Origin: Pseudomonas sp. PH1b
GTDB taxonomy: Bacteria; Pseudomonadota; Gammaproteobacteria; Pseudomonadales; Pseudomonadaceae
Length of the DNA: 64,000 nt
Direction of reading: 5' to 3'
Assembly (NCBI RefSeq): GCF_000633395.1
Contig: NZ_AYMU01000004.1
Coordinates: 62,001-126,000, forward strand
The position numbers and the translations under genes were made by a program. Within the stretch, counting starts at the first letter, position 1; the number at the start of each line of letters is the position of its first letter. Of this stretch, positions 17,007 through 26,241 are shown in pieces. The notes under the pieces were generated by a model that saw only the letters and a program-made list of their open reading frames with translations, was not told where the DNA came from and made no database searches.

Positions 17007-18626
17007 TCACGGGTATTTGCGTTTGTCCGGCGCCGGCGGGAAGTACTGGTACAGCCAGGTCTCGCTCAGGGTACGGTCGTGGGTGCGGATGAACAGCCGC
17101 AGTTCCACCGGCTCGACGCTGTCGTTGCTGGGGTACCAGTCGAAGAGGATGCGGTAGCCCTTGATCTCGTCCAGCACCAGTACGCTGAAGTCCTTGACCT
17201 CACCGTTGGAGGCGGTGACCACCGGCTCGATGCCGGTGCCCGGCGGCAAGCGGTCGAGGCCGCCGCCGGTGAAGTCCACGGCAAAACGCCGGGCCCAGAC
17301 TTCCGGGTAATGCTCGCCCGGGGCCCAGCCCTCGACGAAGCCGCCCATGCCGGAACGGGTGGCGTGCACTCGGGCCAAGGGCGTGCCCACCGGCGGCAGG
17401 GCGCTCCAGTAGAGTTTGTAGCCGTAGTTCAGGGAGTCACCCGCGGCCACCGGTTGTTTCGGGGTCCAGAAGGCCACGATGTTGTCCAGGGTCTCGCCGG
17501 TGGTGGGGATCTCCAGCAGGTCGATGGAGCCTTCGCCCCAGGCGGTGGTCGGCTCGACCCACAGGCTCGGACGGCGGCTGTACCAGTCGACGGTGTCCTG
17601 GTAGTTGGCGAACTCGTGGTCGGTCTGCACCAGGCCGAAGCCTTTCGGGTCCTTGTCGGCGAAGGCGTTGAACTGCAGGTTGGCCGGGTTGTTCAGCGGC
17701 CGGCAGATCCATTCGCCGTTGCCGCGCCACATGGCCAGGCGGTCGGAGTCGTGGATCTGCGGGTGGATGGTGTCGCACATGCGCCGTTCATGGGTGCCGC
17801 AGCTGAACATGCTGGTCATCGGCGCAATGCCCAGTTGCTCGATGGCGGTGCGGGCGTTGATATGGGCGTCGACCTCCATCACCACCCGTTCGGCCTGGCA
17901 GTCGATGTCGAAGCGGTAAGCGCCGGTGGCGCTTGGCGAATCCAGCAGGGCGTAGACCACGAAGCGGGTGCTGTCCTTGTCCGGGGTCTCGAACCAGAAT
18001 TGGGTGAAGTCGGGGAACTCTTCACGGCGCTTGGCGTAGGTGTCGATGGCCAGGCCCCGGGCCGAGAGGCCGTACTGGCCGGTGCCGTCCACCGCGCGGA
18101 AGTAGCTGGCGCCGAGGAAGGACACCACGTCGTGGCGGTCCAGCTCCGGGGCCTTGAACAGCTTGAAGCCGGCAAAGCCCAGGTCGCCCTTGAGCTGGGC
18201 GGTGTCGACGCTGGTGTTCTGGTAGTTGAACAGGGAAGGGCGGAAGTGCACCTCCCGGGCCAGGCGGGTCTTGGGGTCGACACTGTGCATGCGTACCGGC
18301 TGCTTGAAGCCCATGCCAACGTGGAAGAACTGCACGTCCAATTGGCCGTTGAGCTCGTTCCACAGCGAATGCTTGGCATCGTACTGGATGGCGTTGAAGT
18401 GCTGCGGGGTCATTTTCGCCAGGGTTGGCGGCAGCACCTGCTTGGTGTCGACGTAGGGCTTGCCGGCCAACTGCCTGGCCTGGGCCTTGAGACGTTCGAA
18501 GTCGAACGCCAGGGCTTCGCCATCAGCGGCGCCGGCCCAGGCCCGCGCGGCCAGCAGACCGCTGGCCGAGAGGCCGGTATAGGCCGCCAGGGCCATGGAT
18601 GCTTTGAGGAGATGCCTGCGGTGCAT
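17007..18626 (-). CDS. opgD: Periplasmic glucan biosynthesis protein OpgD (MdoD)
   Basis: OpgD acts in the periplasm on osmoregulated periplasmic glucans and belongs to the MdoG/OpgD family. The 539-residue protein begins with a Tat-type signal ([10 protein letters not shown] followed by an Ala/Leu-rich stretch ending near AWA). It then has the family segments [34 protein letters not shown] and [11 protein letters not shown]. Start 18626 is chosen because AAGGTT precedes it and the signal peptide begins there, although the frame is open further upstream. The Tat signal agrees with known export of E. coli OpgD. It appears monocistronic. Confidence 0.93.
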   Translation of the reverse strand: MHRRHLLKASMALAAYTGLSASGLLAARAWAGAADGEALAFDFERLKAQARQLAGKPYVDTKQVLPPTLAKMTPQHFNAIQYDAKHSLWNELNGQLDVQFFHVGMGFKQPVRMHSVDPKTRLAREVHFRPSLFNYQNTSVDTAQLKGDLGFAGFKLFKAPELDRHDVVSFLGASYFRAVDGTGQYGLSARGLAIDTYAKRREEFPDFTQFWFETPDKDSTRFVVYALLDSPSATGAYRFDIDCQAERVVMEVDAHINARTAIEQLGIAPMTSMFSCGTHERRMCDTIHPQIHDSDRLAMWRGNGEWICRPLNNPANLQFNAFADKDPKGFGLVQTDHEFANYQDTVDWYSRRPSLWVEPTTAWGEGSIDLLEIPTTGETLDNIVAFWTPKQPVAAGDSLNYGYKLYWSALPPVGTPLARVHATRSGMGGFVEGWAPGEHYPEVWARRFAVDFTGGGLDRLPPGTGIEPVVTASNGEVKDFSVLVLDEIKGYRILFDWYPSNDSVEPVELRLFIRTHDRTLSETWLYQYFPPAPDKRKYP

Positions 18627-18824
18627 GGGTGAACCTTGTGCTGAAAAGATCCCGGGCCGTTCCTGGCTGCAGAGGGATCTGCGAATAGAGGTTCGGTCAT
18701 GCCATCGGCCAAACACAACGGTCTTTAAACAGATGCGCAATAGAATAAACGGTTCGCCCAGGGCAAAAAAATGATTAGCTTGTGTCCATTGGTAACTTCC
18801 CGATCACCGCCAGGAACCGGCCCC

Positions 18825-19358
18825 ATGCTGCACTCGCGCCTGCTCACCGAAGACGACATTCCCCTGCTCAAACTGATTGACCGTGCCGAGGTGATCGATG
18901 AGTTCTACTGCCTGCAGGACGGGCAGTTGCAGTGTTATCCACAGCATGAAGTGGTGCCGGGCTGGCCGGAAGGTGAAGCCGAGCATGATGCGCTGATCTT
19001 GCAGCAGTGTTACCAACGGGGAGGCTGGCTGTACGGAGTCTTCGATGGGCCGCAACTGGTGGCGGCAGCGGTGGTGGATTGCCTGCCAATCGACAACGCC
19101 GGGCTGGACCTGCGGCAATTGAAGTTTCTGCATGTGAGCCAGGCCTACCGTGGCCTGGGCCTGGGGCGGCAGCTCTTTGCCCTGGCTAGGGAGCAGGCCC
19201 TGGCCCTGGGCGGCCAGGGCCTGTATGTGTCGGCCACGCCATCGCGGCATACGGTGGATTTCTATATCGGCCTTGGCTGCAGGCTGTTGGCCGCCCCGGA
19301 CCCGACGCTGCTGCGCATCGAGCCTGAGGACATCCACCTGTACCTGCCACTGGCCTAG
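18825..19358 (+). CDS. GNAT family N-acetyltransferase
   Basis: This 177-residue single-domain acetyltransferase has the acetyl-CoA pyrophosphate-binding motif QAYRGLGLGRQL (consensus Q/RxxGxG/A) and a C-terminal FYIGLGCRL segment typical of GNAT folds. The acceptor substrate cannot be told from sequence. The ATG 18825 has an AGGAA upstream. The stop codon overlaps the stop codon of the convergent DUF418 gene on the other strand by four bases (CTAG). Confidence 0.85.
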   Translation: MLHSRLLTEDDIPLLKLIDRAEVIDEFYCLQDGQLQCYPQHEVVPGWPEGEAEHDALILQQCYQRGGWLYGVFDGPQLVAAAVVDCLPIDNAGLDLRQLKFLHVSQAYRGLGLGRQLFALAREQALALGGQGLYVSATPSRHTVDFYIGLGCRLLAAPDPTLLRIEPEDIHLYLPLA

Positions 19359-20557
19359 GCCTTGGTGACCTTGCGCCAGTTGGGCCAGGCGCCGAGGGTG
19401 ATGGCTCGCAGCAGCCACTCGCAGGGCCCGTACTGATGGTGCCGCAGCCAGTGGGCGCTGAGCTGCATTTGCAGCAGGTAGAGGGCGATCACCAGCAATG
19501 GGATCCAGGGAGGCGCGACGCGATTGACCAATCCCAGGCCGTAGCCGCTGAACAGCAGGTTGAGCAGCAGCGACTGCAGCAGGTAGTTGCTCAGGGACAT
19601 CCGCCCCAGGGGGGCCAGGCGCCGGCACAGGCGCTGGCCGAGGTCGCTCTGGAACAGGTTGAGCAGCAACAGCCCGTAGCTGACCGTGAGCAGTGGTGCG
19701 GTCAACTGACTGATGCCGTAGCCGATCACCTCCAGCCCGGCGCCCGGAAAAAACGCGGCCCAGTAGGCATAGAGCATGGCGCCGCCGAGGCCGATGGGCA
19801 GGCTGATGGCCAGCCATTGCGCAGTCCGTTGGGCAAAGCTGAAGGGCGCTACCAGCAGTTCCTTGCGACCGGCCACATAGCCCAGGAGAAACATCGCCAG
19901 GGTGCTGGGGCCCTGGAGTAGCCACAGGGCCAGTAGCGTTTCCAGCCAGTGACCGGCGTTGAACTCCAGGGTCTGCAGGGCGCTGCCGCCCAGGGCCGCG
20001 GCCTTGAGCAGGGGCTCGTCGCCAGCTGCGCCGGTGTAGGCCCCGAGGCTCAGCAGCCCGGCCCCCAGGGCAATGATCAACAGCCCGGCGCAGCTCAGCA
20101 GGATCAGGGCCAGGCGGCTGGCGCTCGCCGCCGAGAGCCCGCGCAGGCCCAGCAGAAGCAGGCCCAGCAGGGCATAGAGGGAGAGAATTTCGCCGTCGAA
20201 CAGCAGCAGCCCGTGCACCAGGCCAATGCCCAGCATCGCCAGTTGGCGACGCAGCATGCGCGGCACGAAGGGCTCGGCGGCCCGTTCCGCGGAAGCCATT
20301 TGCAGGGTGAAGCTGTAGCCGAACAGAAAGGAAAACAACAGGTAGAACTTGGCCTCGAAGAAGGTCGAGACCAGCCAGCGGATCAGATGGTCGGTGGCGC
20401 TGGTGTAGTCCGGGTTGCTGCTTGCCGAGGCGTAGTAAGGGTCGGCGAAGGCCCAGATGTTCACCATCAGGATGCCGAACAGGGCGAAGCCGCGCAGGGC
20501 ATCCACTTGTTCCAGGCGAGCGGTTCGGGTGACGGGAGCGGTTGCAGGGGTGTTCAT
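19355..20557 (-). CDS. DUF418 (YeiB-like) multi-pass membrane protein
   Basis: This 400-residue protein has about ten hydrophobic segments. It opens with EQVDALRGFALFGILMVNI, a signature of the YeiB/DUF418 and acyltransferase-3-like superfamily, and ends in a DUF418 region containing RMSLSNYLLQSL. Its substrate is unknown. The start ATG overlaps the stop of the upstream TetR gene as ATGA, so the two are almost certainly co-translated and the regulator probably controls this membrane protein. Confidence 0.85.
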   Translation of the reverse strand: MNTPATAPVTRTARLEQVDALRGFALFGILMVNIWAFADPYYASASSNPDYTSATDHLIRWLVSTFFEAKFYLLFSFLFGYSFTLQMASAERAAEPFVPRMLRRQLAMLGIGLVHGLLLFDGEILSLYALLGLLLLGLRGLSAASASRLALILLSCAGLLIIALGAGLLSLGAYTGAAGDEPLLKAAALGGSALQTLEFNAGHWLETLLALWLLQGPSTLAMFLLGYVAGRKELLVAPFSFAQRTAQWLAISLPIGLGGAMLYAYWAAFFPGAGLEVIGYGISQLTAPLLTVSYGLLLLNLFQSDLGQRLCRRLAPLGRMSLSNYLLQSLLLNLLFSGYGLGLVNRVAPPWIPLLVIALYLLQMQLSAHWLRHHQYGPCEWLLRAITLGAWPNWRKVTKA

Positions 20558-21156
20558 GTCGAGTGTCCCTGGAGCAGGTGCAGTACTAACTGCTGCAGGA
20601 CCTGCACTTGGTGGGCGGGGTGAAACTCCGGGTCGACGGCGACTCGGGTGAACAGGCCATCGATCAAGGCCGCCAGCCAGCCGGCGATCTGCTCTGTCCC
20701 CAGGGCACTGTGAATTTGCCCTTGCTGGTTGGCCCGTTGCACCAGGGCAGCCAGGCCCTGGCGCAGCAGCCAGTCGTTGTGGCGCACCTGCTGCGCCACC
20801 TGTGGGTCTCGGTGGCTCAGGGCGGCGATCTCCAGGGCCAGTCCGGTGTACTGCGGGTCTTGGGCCAACTGGCAGACGTGTTCGAAGAAGGCCAGCAGCG
20901 CCGCCAGGGGATCCGCTTCGAGCAGCAACTCGGCCATGGCTTGCTCGATCTGCTGCCCTTCGCGGCTGATCAGGGCCAGCAGCAGCGCCTGTTTGTTGGA
21001 AAAGTAGTGGAACAGGTTGCCGGCGCTCATCTCGGCCTGCAGGCAGATGTCGGCGGTGCGGGTGGCGACAAAACCGCTTTCGGCAAAGCAGCGGGCCGCG
21101 GCGTCCAGCAAGGCCTGGCGTCGGGCTTCGCGTTGTTGAAGATTGGCGGGGCGCAT
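20554..21156 (-). CDS. TetR family transcriptional regulator
   Basis: This 200-residue protein has an N-terminal helix-turn-helix (ALLDAAARCFAESGFVATRTADICLQAEMSAGNLFHYFSNK, residues about 14-53) and a ligand-binding helical domain. It is first in an operon with the DUF418 membrane protein (ATGA overlap). A perfect inverted repeat lies 14 bp before its start codon, so autoregulation is expected. The ligand is unknown. Confidence 0.92.
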   Translation of the reverse strand: MRPANLQQREARRQALLDAAARCFAESGFVATRTADICLQAEMSAGNLFHYFSNKQALLLALISREGQQIEQAMAELLLEADPLAALLAFFEHVCQLAQDPQYTGLALEIAALSHRDPQVAQQVRHNDWLLRQGLAALVQRANQQGQIHSALGTEQIAGWLAALIDGLFTRVAVDPEFHPAHQVQVLQQLVLHLLQGHST

Positions 21157-21170
21157 GGGAGGGGGCTTTC

Positions 21171-21200
21171 GAGTTAATTGAGTGATTGCTCAATTAACTC
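21171..21200. promoter_or_regulatory. TetR operator, perfect 12-bp inverted repeat
   Basis: GAGTTAATTGAG (21171-21182) and CTCAATTAACTC (21189-21200) are perfect inverted arms separated by 6 nt. The site is AT-rich against a GC-rich background and lies just upstream of the TetR-DUF418 operon. Confidence 0.8.
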
Positions 21201-21290
21201 GATCGGGGTGTGGCAGGGCAAGAAGACACTTGTTAAAAATCGTCAATAAGTAGCTGGTCAAGGGCCGGGCCGGGCACTTGGCGTGCCGTT

Positions 21291-22358
21291 TCAGGCCCCG
21301 CCTGGCGTTGGGGGAGAATCTTCCAGGCACTGGGCGCCGCTGGCCGGCATCTGGCCTTTTTGGGTCCACCAGGTCAGGGCCCCTAGACTGTGCAGGTCAC
21401 CGCGCTGGATCGCTTGCTGATGACAGGCCAGGGCCCGGGGCAGGTCGGTGACGCCCCATTGGCCATCGGCGTAGCCGCTGCCCAGGTAGTAGTAGGCGGT
21501 GCCCGAGTCCAGTTCCCGGGCGGTGCGCTTGATCAGGTCTTCGGATTGGCGCGGGTGTTGGCATTGGGTGATGGAGTCGTCGCCGAGGGGGTCGCAGTAG
21601 TACATGGCAAGCATCAACGCCGCCTCGGCATCGGTCTGGGCGTAAGGCAGCAACAGCTGTTCCGGTTCTCCGGGCTGGAGCTGCGGAGCCATGCCCGAGT
21701 AGCCCAGGCTCACCGCCTGCACCGCCGCCTTGGCCGAGCCGTGCCTGGCGGCGTCCAGCAGGATGCGCTGGCCGACTTCGAAGAAGTAGGCGGTCAAGGG
21801 GTACTGCTCACGGCTGCCATAGCCCAGGAGCAGGTCGGCCTTGCGCATCTGCCGCTCCAGAGCGGTTTCACCGGCCGGTGGGTTCTGCTTGAGCAGGCCG
21901 TCCATGGACCATTGATCCACCCGCACCAGTTGCCAGCAGGCGCCCTGTTCGAAGACGAAGGCCTGGATCACCTCGCCCAGCGGCTGGTGCACCACCAGGG
22001 TGTTGCCTTCCCAGAACGTCTGCAGCCCCGCCTCGGCCTGGGCGCGGGGATCGAGCAGGGCCAGCAGGCTGCGGGTATCGCCCGTCAGCTTGTGCCGGGT
22101 GGTGACCGCCCGGCCCTGGTCGTCAAGGGCCGGACGTTGCTCGATCAACGGCGATTCGCTGAAGGCCTGCTGCAACTCAGGGCTGCTGGCAAAGGCCTGG
22201 ACGAAGGTCGACAGGTCGCTGGAGGGGCAGCTGGGGGCGGCAGCCAGGGCCACAGGGGTGGCGGCGCCAAGCAGCAGGCCGGCCAGGCATTGGCGCAAGA
22301 GGTGACGGGGGGCGGTCATCGGCGAACTCATTGGGGGCGAGGGCAGGGCGGCGGTCAT
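21291..22358 (-). CDS. Exported SEL1/TPR-like repeat protein of unknown function
   Basis: This 355-residue protein has a signal peptide (from the internal Met at 22319: RHLLRQCLAGLLLGAATPVALA, cleavage near ALAAA). The body has SEL1-like repeat character, for example LLDAARHGSAKAAV and ALACHQQAIQRGDLHSLGAL. Start 22358 gives an ATGA overlap with the preceding gene, but starts at 22331 or 22319 fit the signal peptide better and none has a good ribosome-binding site. It is probably periplasmic. The partner gene encodes a small membrane protein. No function can be named. Confidence 0.65.
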   Translation of the reverse strand: MTAALPSPPMSSPMTAPRHLLRQCLAGLLLGAATPVALAAAPSCPSSDLSTFVQAFASSPELQQAFSESPLIEQRPALDDQGRAVTTRHKLTGDTRSLLALLDPRAQAEAGLQTFWEGNTLVVHQPLGEVIQAFVFEQGACWQLVRVDQWSMDGLLKQNPPAGETALERQMRKADLLLGYGSREQYPLTAYFFEVGQRILLDAARHGSAKAAVQAVSLGYSGMAPQLQPGEPEQLLLPYAQTDAEAALMLAMYYCDPLGDDSITQCQHPRQSEDLIKRTARELDSGTAYYYLGSGYADGQWGVTDLPRALACHQQAIQRGDLHSLGALTWWTQKGQMPASGAQCLEDSPPTPGGA

Positions 22359-22765
22359 GGCGTGTCCGCCGCAGGCATCGACAGGAAGCGCTGGCACAGC
22401 CAGTGCGTCAGCCAGATCGCGAGCAGGGGCGGTACCGTCACCAGCAAGCAATAGACATAGCCGCGTATCGGATGCTGGGGAAACATTGCCCAGGCGGTGA
22501 ACAGCGCCAAGGCGCCGATCAGGCCCAGCTTGACCTTCAGGCCAGGCAGCAGGGCCAGCAAAAAGCTGACAATGATCAGCAGCTGGAGTAGCAGCTCCAC
22601 CATCATTCCCATGCCGAAGGCCTTGGCGATGGCACCGAAATGACTGCGATATACCGGCACGCCCCAGATATGCGCGAGGTAGAACAGCAGCGGCGGCAGT
22701 GAATGGGGCAGCAGGCCGATGAGAATGCGTTTGACCTGATACTGGCCAATGGCGTCCAAGCTCAT
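22355..22765 (-). CDS. Small four-helix membrane protein, unknown
   Basis: This 136-residue protein has about four hydrophobic segments (GLLPHSLPPLLFYLA, MVELLLQLLIIVSFLLALLPG, LIGALALFTAWAMF, YCLLVTVPPLLAIWL). I do not recognise a family. The Met at 22765 is chosen because the residues upstream are basic and unlike a membrane protein start, but the SD is weak. Its stop overlaps the start of the exported repeat protein (ATGA), so the two likely work together in the envelope. Confidence 0.6.
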   Translation of the reverse strand: MSLDAIGQYQVKRILIGLLPHSLPPLLFYLAHIWGVPVYRSHFGAIAKAFGMGMMVELLLQLLIIVSFLLALLPGLKVKLGLIGALALFTAWAMFPQHPIRGYVYCLLVTVPPLLAIWLTHWLCQRFLSMPAADTP

Positions 22766-22927
22766 GGCTGACACTCGCGGGCGGCGGTAGGAGTAGGGCG
22801 GGGCATGGGCGCATCCTTGCTGCCGGAGGATATTGAGCAATTCCGGTCAGGGGCGCCGGCGATTTTCAGGCGGCGGATATTGCCGCAACTCGGTGCGCTT
22901 ATCCACTGGCGCCGACAGGATCTTTGC

Positions 22928-23546
22928 GCGCCCGGTATTTTTGTAGGAGCCGGCTTGCCGGCGAAGAGGCCCTCAAGGCGGGTGCTGTCCGTGACGACGC
23001 TTTCGCTGGCAAGCCAGCTCCTACAGGAGTGTTGTGCACCCGGTATTTTTGTAGGAGCCGGCTTGCCGGCGAAGAGGCCCGCAAGGCGGGTGCTGTCCGT
23101 GACGACGCTTTCGCTGGCAAGCCAGCTCCTACAGGAGCGTTGTGCGCCCGGTATTTTTGTAGGAGCCGGCTTGCCGGCGAAGAGGTCCGCAAGGCGGGTG
23201 CCGTCCGTGGTGACGCTTTCGCTGGCAAGCCAGCTCCTACAGGAGTGTTGTGCGTCCGGTATTTTTGTAGGAGCCGGCTTGCCGGCGAAGAGGCCCGCAA
23301 GGCGGGTGCCGTCCGTGGTGACGCTTTCGCTGGCAAGCCAGCTCCTACAGGAGTGTTGTGCACCCGGTATTTTTGTAGGAGCCGGCTTGCCGGCGAAGAG
23401 GCCCGCAAGGCGGGTGCCGTCCGTGACGACGCTTTCGCTGGCAAGCCAGCTCCTACAGGAGTGTTGTGCGCCCGGTGTTTTTGCAGGAGCCGGCTTGCCG
23501 GCGAAGAGGCCCGCAAGGCAGGCGCCACCCGTCACAACCTGCCGGG
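22928..23546. repeat. Tandem REP array with an exact 108-bp period
   Basis: The direct head GTAGGAGCCGGCTTGCCGGC begins at 22943, 23051, 23159, 23267 and 23375, and a variant (GCAGGAGCC) begins at 23483. Every step is exactly 108 bp. The inverse head TTTCGCTGGCAAGCCAGC begins at 23001, 23109, 23217, 23325 and 23433. Five complete units and a diverged sixth are present, and they are nearly identical, which suggests recent amplification. Because 108 is a multiple of three, long false reading frames run through it on both strands. The rest of the gap (23547-23674) shows only the start signals of the next gene. Confidence 0.95.
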
Positions 23547-23674
23547 GCTCGGCCGCATCCCCCAGCACCGGCGAAAGCAACATTCTGAAGCACACTCTTC
23601 AACTGGATCGGGGCACTTCTCTCTAGGCTTACGGCCTTATGTGTCTGCTTGACACCTCTTTCAGGAGACGACAG

Positions 23675-24403
23675 ATGAACACCCGTGGACTGCTCGATCA
23701 ATTGCTCAAATCCGGCCAGGAGTTCCTGCAAGACAAGGCGGGTTCGGCGCCGACCAACAAACCCGGATCCGAGCAGGGTGGCCTTGGCGGCTTGCTCGGT
23801 GCTGCCAAGGGCAGTGGCCTGGGTGGCCTGCTCGGCGGCACGGGCGGTGGGGCCCTGGCAGGCGGCGCCATGGCTCTGCTGCTGGGCAGCAAGAAGGCTC
23901 GCAAGTACGGCGGCAAGGCCCTGACCTATGGCGGCCTGGCAGCACTTGGCGTGCTGGCCTACAAGGCCTATGGCAACTGGAATGCACAGCAGGGCCAGGC
24001 CCCGCGACAAGAGCCGCAGACCCTCGATCGCCTGCCGGCGCCCCAGGTGGAACAACACAGCCAGGCAATCCTCAAGGCGCTGGTGGCCGCGGCCAAGGCC
24101 GATGGCCATGTGGATGAGCGCGAACGGGCGCTGATCGAGGGCGAATTCCGCAAGCTGGACAACGATCCGCAACTGCAGCACTGGCTGCACAGCGAGCTGA
24201 ACAAGCCCTTGGACCCGGCGGATGTCGCCCGGGCGGCCAGCACCCCGGAGATGGCCGCTGAAATGTACCTGGCCAGCGTGATGCTGGTGGACGAAGAGCA
24301 CTTCATGGAAAAGGCCTATCTGGATGAGCTGGCGCGCCAGTTGCAACTGGCGCCGGGGCTCAAGGCCGAGCTGGAAAACCAGGTGCGCCAGAGCAGCCTC
24401 TGA
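23675..24403 (+). CDS. DUF533 (YebE-like) inner-membrane protein
   Basis: This 242-residue protein has an N-terminal amphipathic stretch, a Gly-rich zipper-like middle (about 30-75, GGLGGLLGAAKGSGLGGLLGG then a hydrophobic ALAGGAMALLLG) and a second short hydrophobic segment (GGLAALGVLAYKAYG). The C-terminal helical domain of about 110 residues resembles DUF533/TerB-like folds (AAAKADGHVDERERALIEGEF). E. coli YebE is the reference member. It has AGGAG 8 nt upstream of the ATG. Function is unknown; an envelope stress link is reported for relatives and is not shown by this sequence. Confidence 0.85.
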   Translation: MNTRGLLDQLLKSGQEFLQDKAGSAPTNKPGSEQGGLGGLLGAAKGSGLGGLLGGTGGGALAGGAMALLLGSKKARKYGGKALTYGGLAALGVLAYKAYGNWNAQQGQAPRQEPQTLDRLPAPQVEQHSQAILKALVAAAKADGHVDERERALIEGEFRKLDNDPQLQHWLHSELNKPLDPADVARAASTPEMAAEMYLASVMLVDEEHFMEKAYLDELARQLQLAPGLKAELENQVRQSSL

Positions 24404-24580
24404 AACACTCCGGGCGCCGCCCGGGGTCGAGGGTGGCGGTTATGCCTGCGGGATTTGCCGAAATGCCTTTCGCAAGGCCTGAAATCCCCTGCTAAGCCGC
24501 CATCCAGAGCGGGCGCACAAATTTATCGAAAATGCCACCCATGTCGTTAAACCACCCATAAAACCTGCATCGTCCTCGGC

Positions 24581-24586
24581 TATACT
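24581..24586 (+). promoter_or_regulatory. Possible -10 box for the wsp operon
   Basis: TATACT lies 32 bp before the wspA GTG. I see no convincing -35 at the expected distance, so a sigma-70 assignment is tentative. Confidence 0.35.
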
Positions 24587-24618
24587 CCCCCCATTTTTGA
24601 TGGCCTCGAGGACTGACT

Positions 24619-26241
24619 GTGAAGAACTGGACGTTGCGCCAACGCATTTTGGCGAGCTTTGCGGTGATTATCGCCATCATGCTGCTGATGGTCGTCGTCT
24701 CGTACTCGCGGCTGTTGAAAATCGAGGCGGGCGAAGAGCGCATGCGCAATGACGCCGTGCCCGGAGTCTATTTCAGTTCGATGATCCGCAGTGCCTGGGT
24801 CGATACCTACCTGCAGACCCAGGAAATCATCGGCCTCAAGCAGGACCAGGACATCAGCGCCGAGGACAAGGCGGACTTCAAGGCGTTCGAAGAGCGCCTG
24901 CAGACCCAGATGACCAATTACAAGCAGACCATCAACAGCCGTGAAGACCAGACCGAGTTCGATGCCTTCGAGAAGGACCATCAGGAATTCAACCGCATCC
25001 AGACGGCCGTGCTCGATCTGCACCAGCGCCGCCAGGAAGCCGAGGCGATCCGCCTGTTCAATGAGCAACTGACCCCGGCCTGGACCGCCGGGCGGATGAA
25101 ACTCAACGACATCATCAGCGAAAACAAGGCCGTGGCCGATTCCGCCACCGCCGCCATCGACGATGCCGTGGCCGCGGCCAAGGTCAGCATGGGCATCTCG
25201 TTGCTGCTGGCGGTGCTGGCTGCCGGGCTCTGCGGCCTGCTGCTGATGCGCGCGATCATGGCACCGATGAACCGCATCGTGGAGATTCTTGAAATCATGC
25301 GGACCGGTGATTTGAGCGGCCGCCTGAACCTGGACCGCAAGGACGAGTTCGGTGCCGTGGAGACCGGCTTCAACGACATGATGACCGAGCTCACGGCCCT
25401 GGTTTCCCAGGCCCAGCGCTCCTCGGTGCAGGTCACCACCTCGGTGACCGAGATCGCCGCCACTTCCAAGCAGCAGCAGGCCACCGCCACCGAGACCGCC
25501 GCCACCACCACGGAAATCGGCGCGACCTCGCGGGAAATTGCCGCGACCTCGCGGGACCTGGTGCGCACCATGACCGAAGTTTCCAGTGCGGCCGACCAGG
25601 CCTCGGTGCTTGCCGGTTCCGGCCAGCAGGGCCTGGCGCGCATGGAGGACACCATGCATTCGGTGATGGGCGCGGCGGACCTGGTGAATGCCAAGCTGGC
25701 GATCCTCAACGAGAAGGCCGGCAATATCAATCAGGTGGTGGTCACCATCGTCAAGGTAGCCGACCAGACCAACCTGCTGTCGCTGAACGCAGCCATCGAG
25801 GCCGAGAAGGCCGGCGAGTACGGCCGCGGTTTTGCCGTAGTGGCCACCGAAGTGCGGCGCCTGGCGGACCAGACCGCAGTCGCCACCTACGACATCGAGC
25901 AGATGGTTCGCGAGATCCAGTCGGCGGTGTCGGCGGGGGTCATGGGCATGGACAAGTTTTCCGAGGAAGTGCGCCGCGGCATGGCAGAAGTGCAACAGGT
26001 GGGCGAGCAGCTGTCGCAGATCATTCATCAGGTCCAGGCCCTGGCGCCGCGGGTGCTGATGGTCAATGAGGGCATGCAGGCCCAGGCCACCGGCGCCGAG
26101 CAGATCAACCACGCCCTGGTACAGCTGGGCGATGCCAGCAGCCAGACCGTCGAATCGCTGCGCCAGGCCAGCTTCGCCATCGATGAACTGAGCCAGGTGG
26201 CCGTGGGGCTGCGCAGTGGCGTTTCGCGTTTCAAAGTCTGA
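24619..26241 (+). CDS. wspA: Methyl-accepting chemoreceptor WspA
   Basis: WspA is the membrane receptor of the Wsp pathway, which in Pseudomonas responds to surface contact and envelope stress. The 540-residue protein has a first transmembrane helix (about 12-29), a periplasmic four-helix domain, a second membrane helix (about 193-213), a HAMP domain, and a signalling hairpin tip DQTNLLSLNAAIEAEKAGE. The start is GTG at 24619 with GAGGA upstream. Its TGA overlaps the next ATG by one base. Identification rests on gene order as well as sequence: CheW, CheR-TPR, CheW, CheA-REC, CheB, GGDEF. Confidence 0.95.
   Translation: MKNWTLRQRILASFAVIIAIMLLMVVVSYSRLLKIEAGEERMRNDAVPGVYFSSMIRSAWVDTYLQTQEIIGLKQDQDISAEDKADFKAFEERLQTQMTNYKQTINSREDQTEFDAFEKDHQEFNRIQTAVLDLHQRRQEAEAIRLFNEQLTPAWTAGRMKLNDIISENKAVADSATAAIDDAVAAAKVSMGISLLLAVLAAGLCGLLLMRAIMAPMNRIVEILEIMRTGDLSGRLNLDRKDEFGAVETGFNDMMTELTALVSQAQRSSVQVTTSVTEIAATSKQQQATATETAATTTEIGATSREIAATSRDLVRTMTEVSSAADQASVLAGSGQQGLARMEDTMHSVMGAADLVNAKLAILNEKAGNINQVVVTIVKVADQTNLLSLNAAIEAEKAGEYGRGFAVVATEVRRLADQTAVATYDIEQMVREIQSAVSAGVMGMDKFSEEVRRGMAEVQQVGEQLSQIIHQVQALAPRVLMVNEGMQAQATGAEQINHALVQLGDASSQTVESLRQASFAIDELSQVAVGLRSGVSRFKV

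Noticed and set aside
16779..18632. A 617-codon open frame on the plus strand over opgD and the REP pair
   Set aside because: It is antisense to opgD, and its first part translates REP repeats.
22928..23546. CRISPR array
   Set aside because: The whole 108-bp unit repeats, including what would be spacers, and the repeats are REP heads in alternating orientation. No cas genes are present.
22762..23652. Four long frames (209-277 codons) through the REP array, with repeated protein motifs
   Set aside because: The 108-bp period is a multiple of three and contains no stop, so translation repeats automatically. There are no ribosome-binding sites or family matches.
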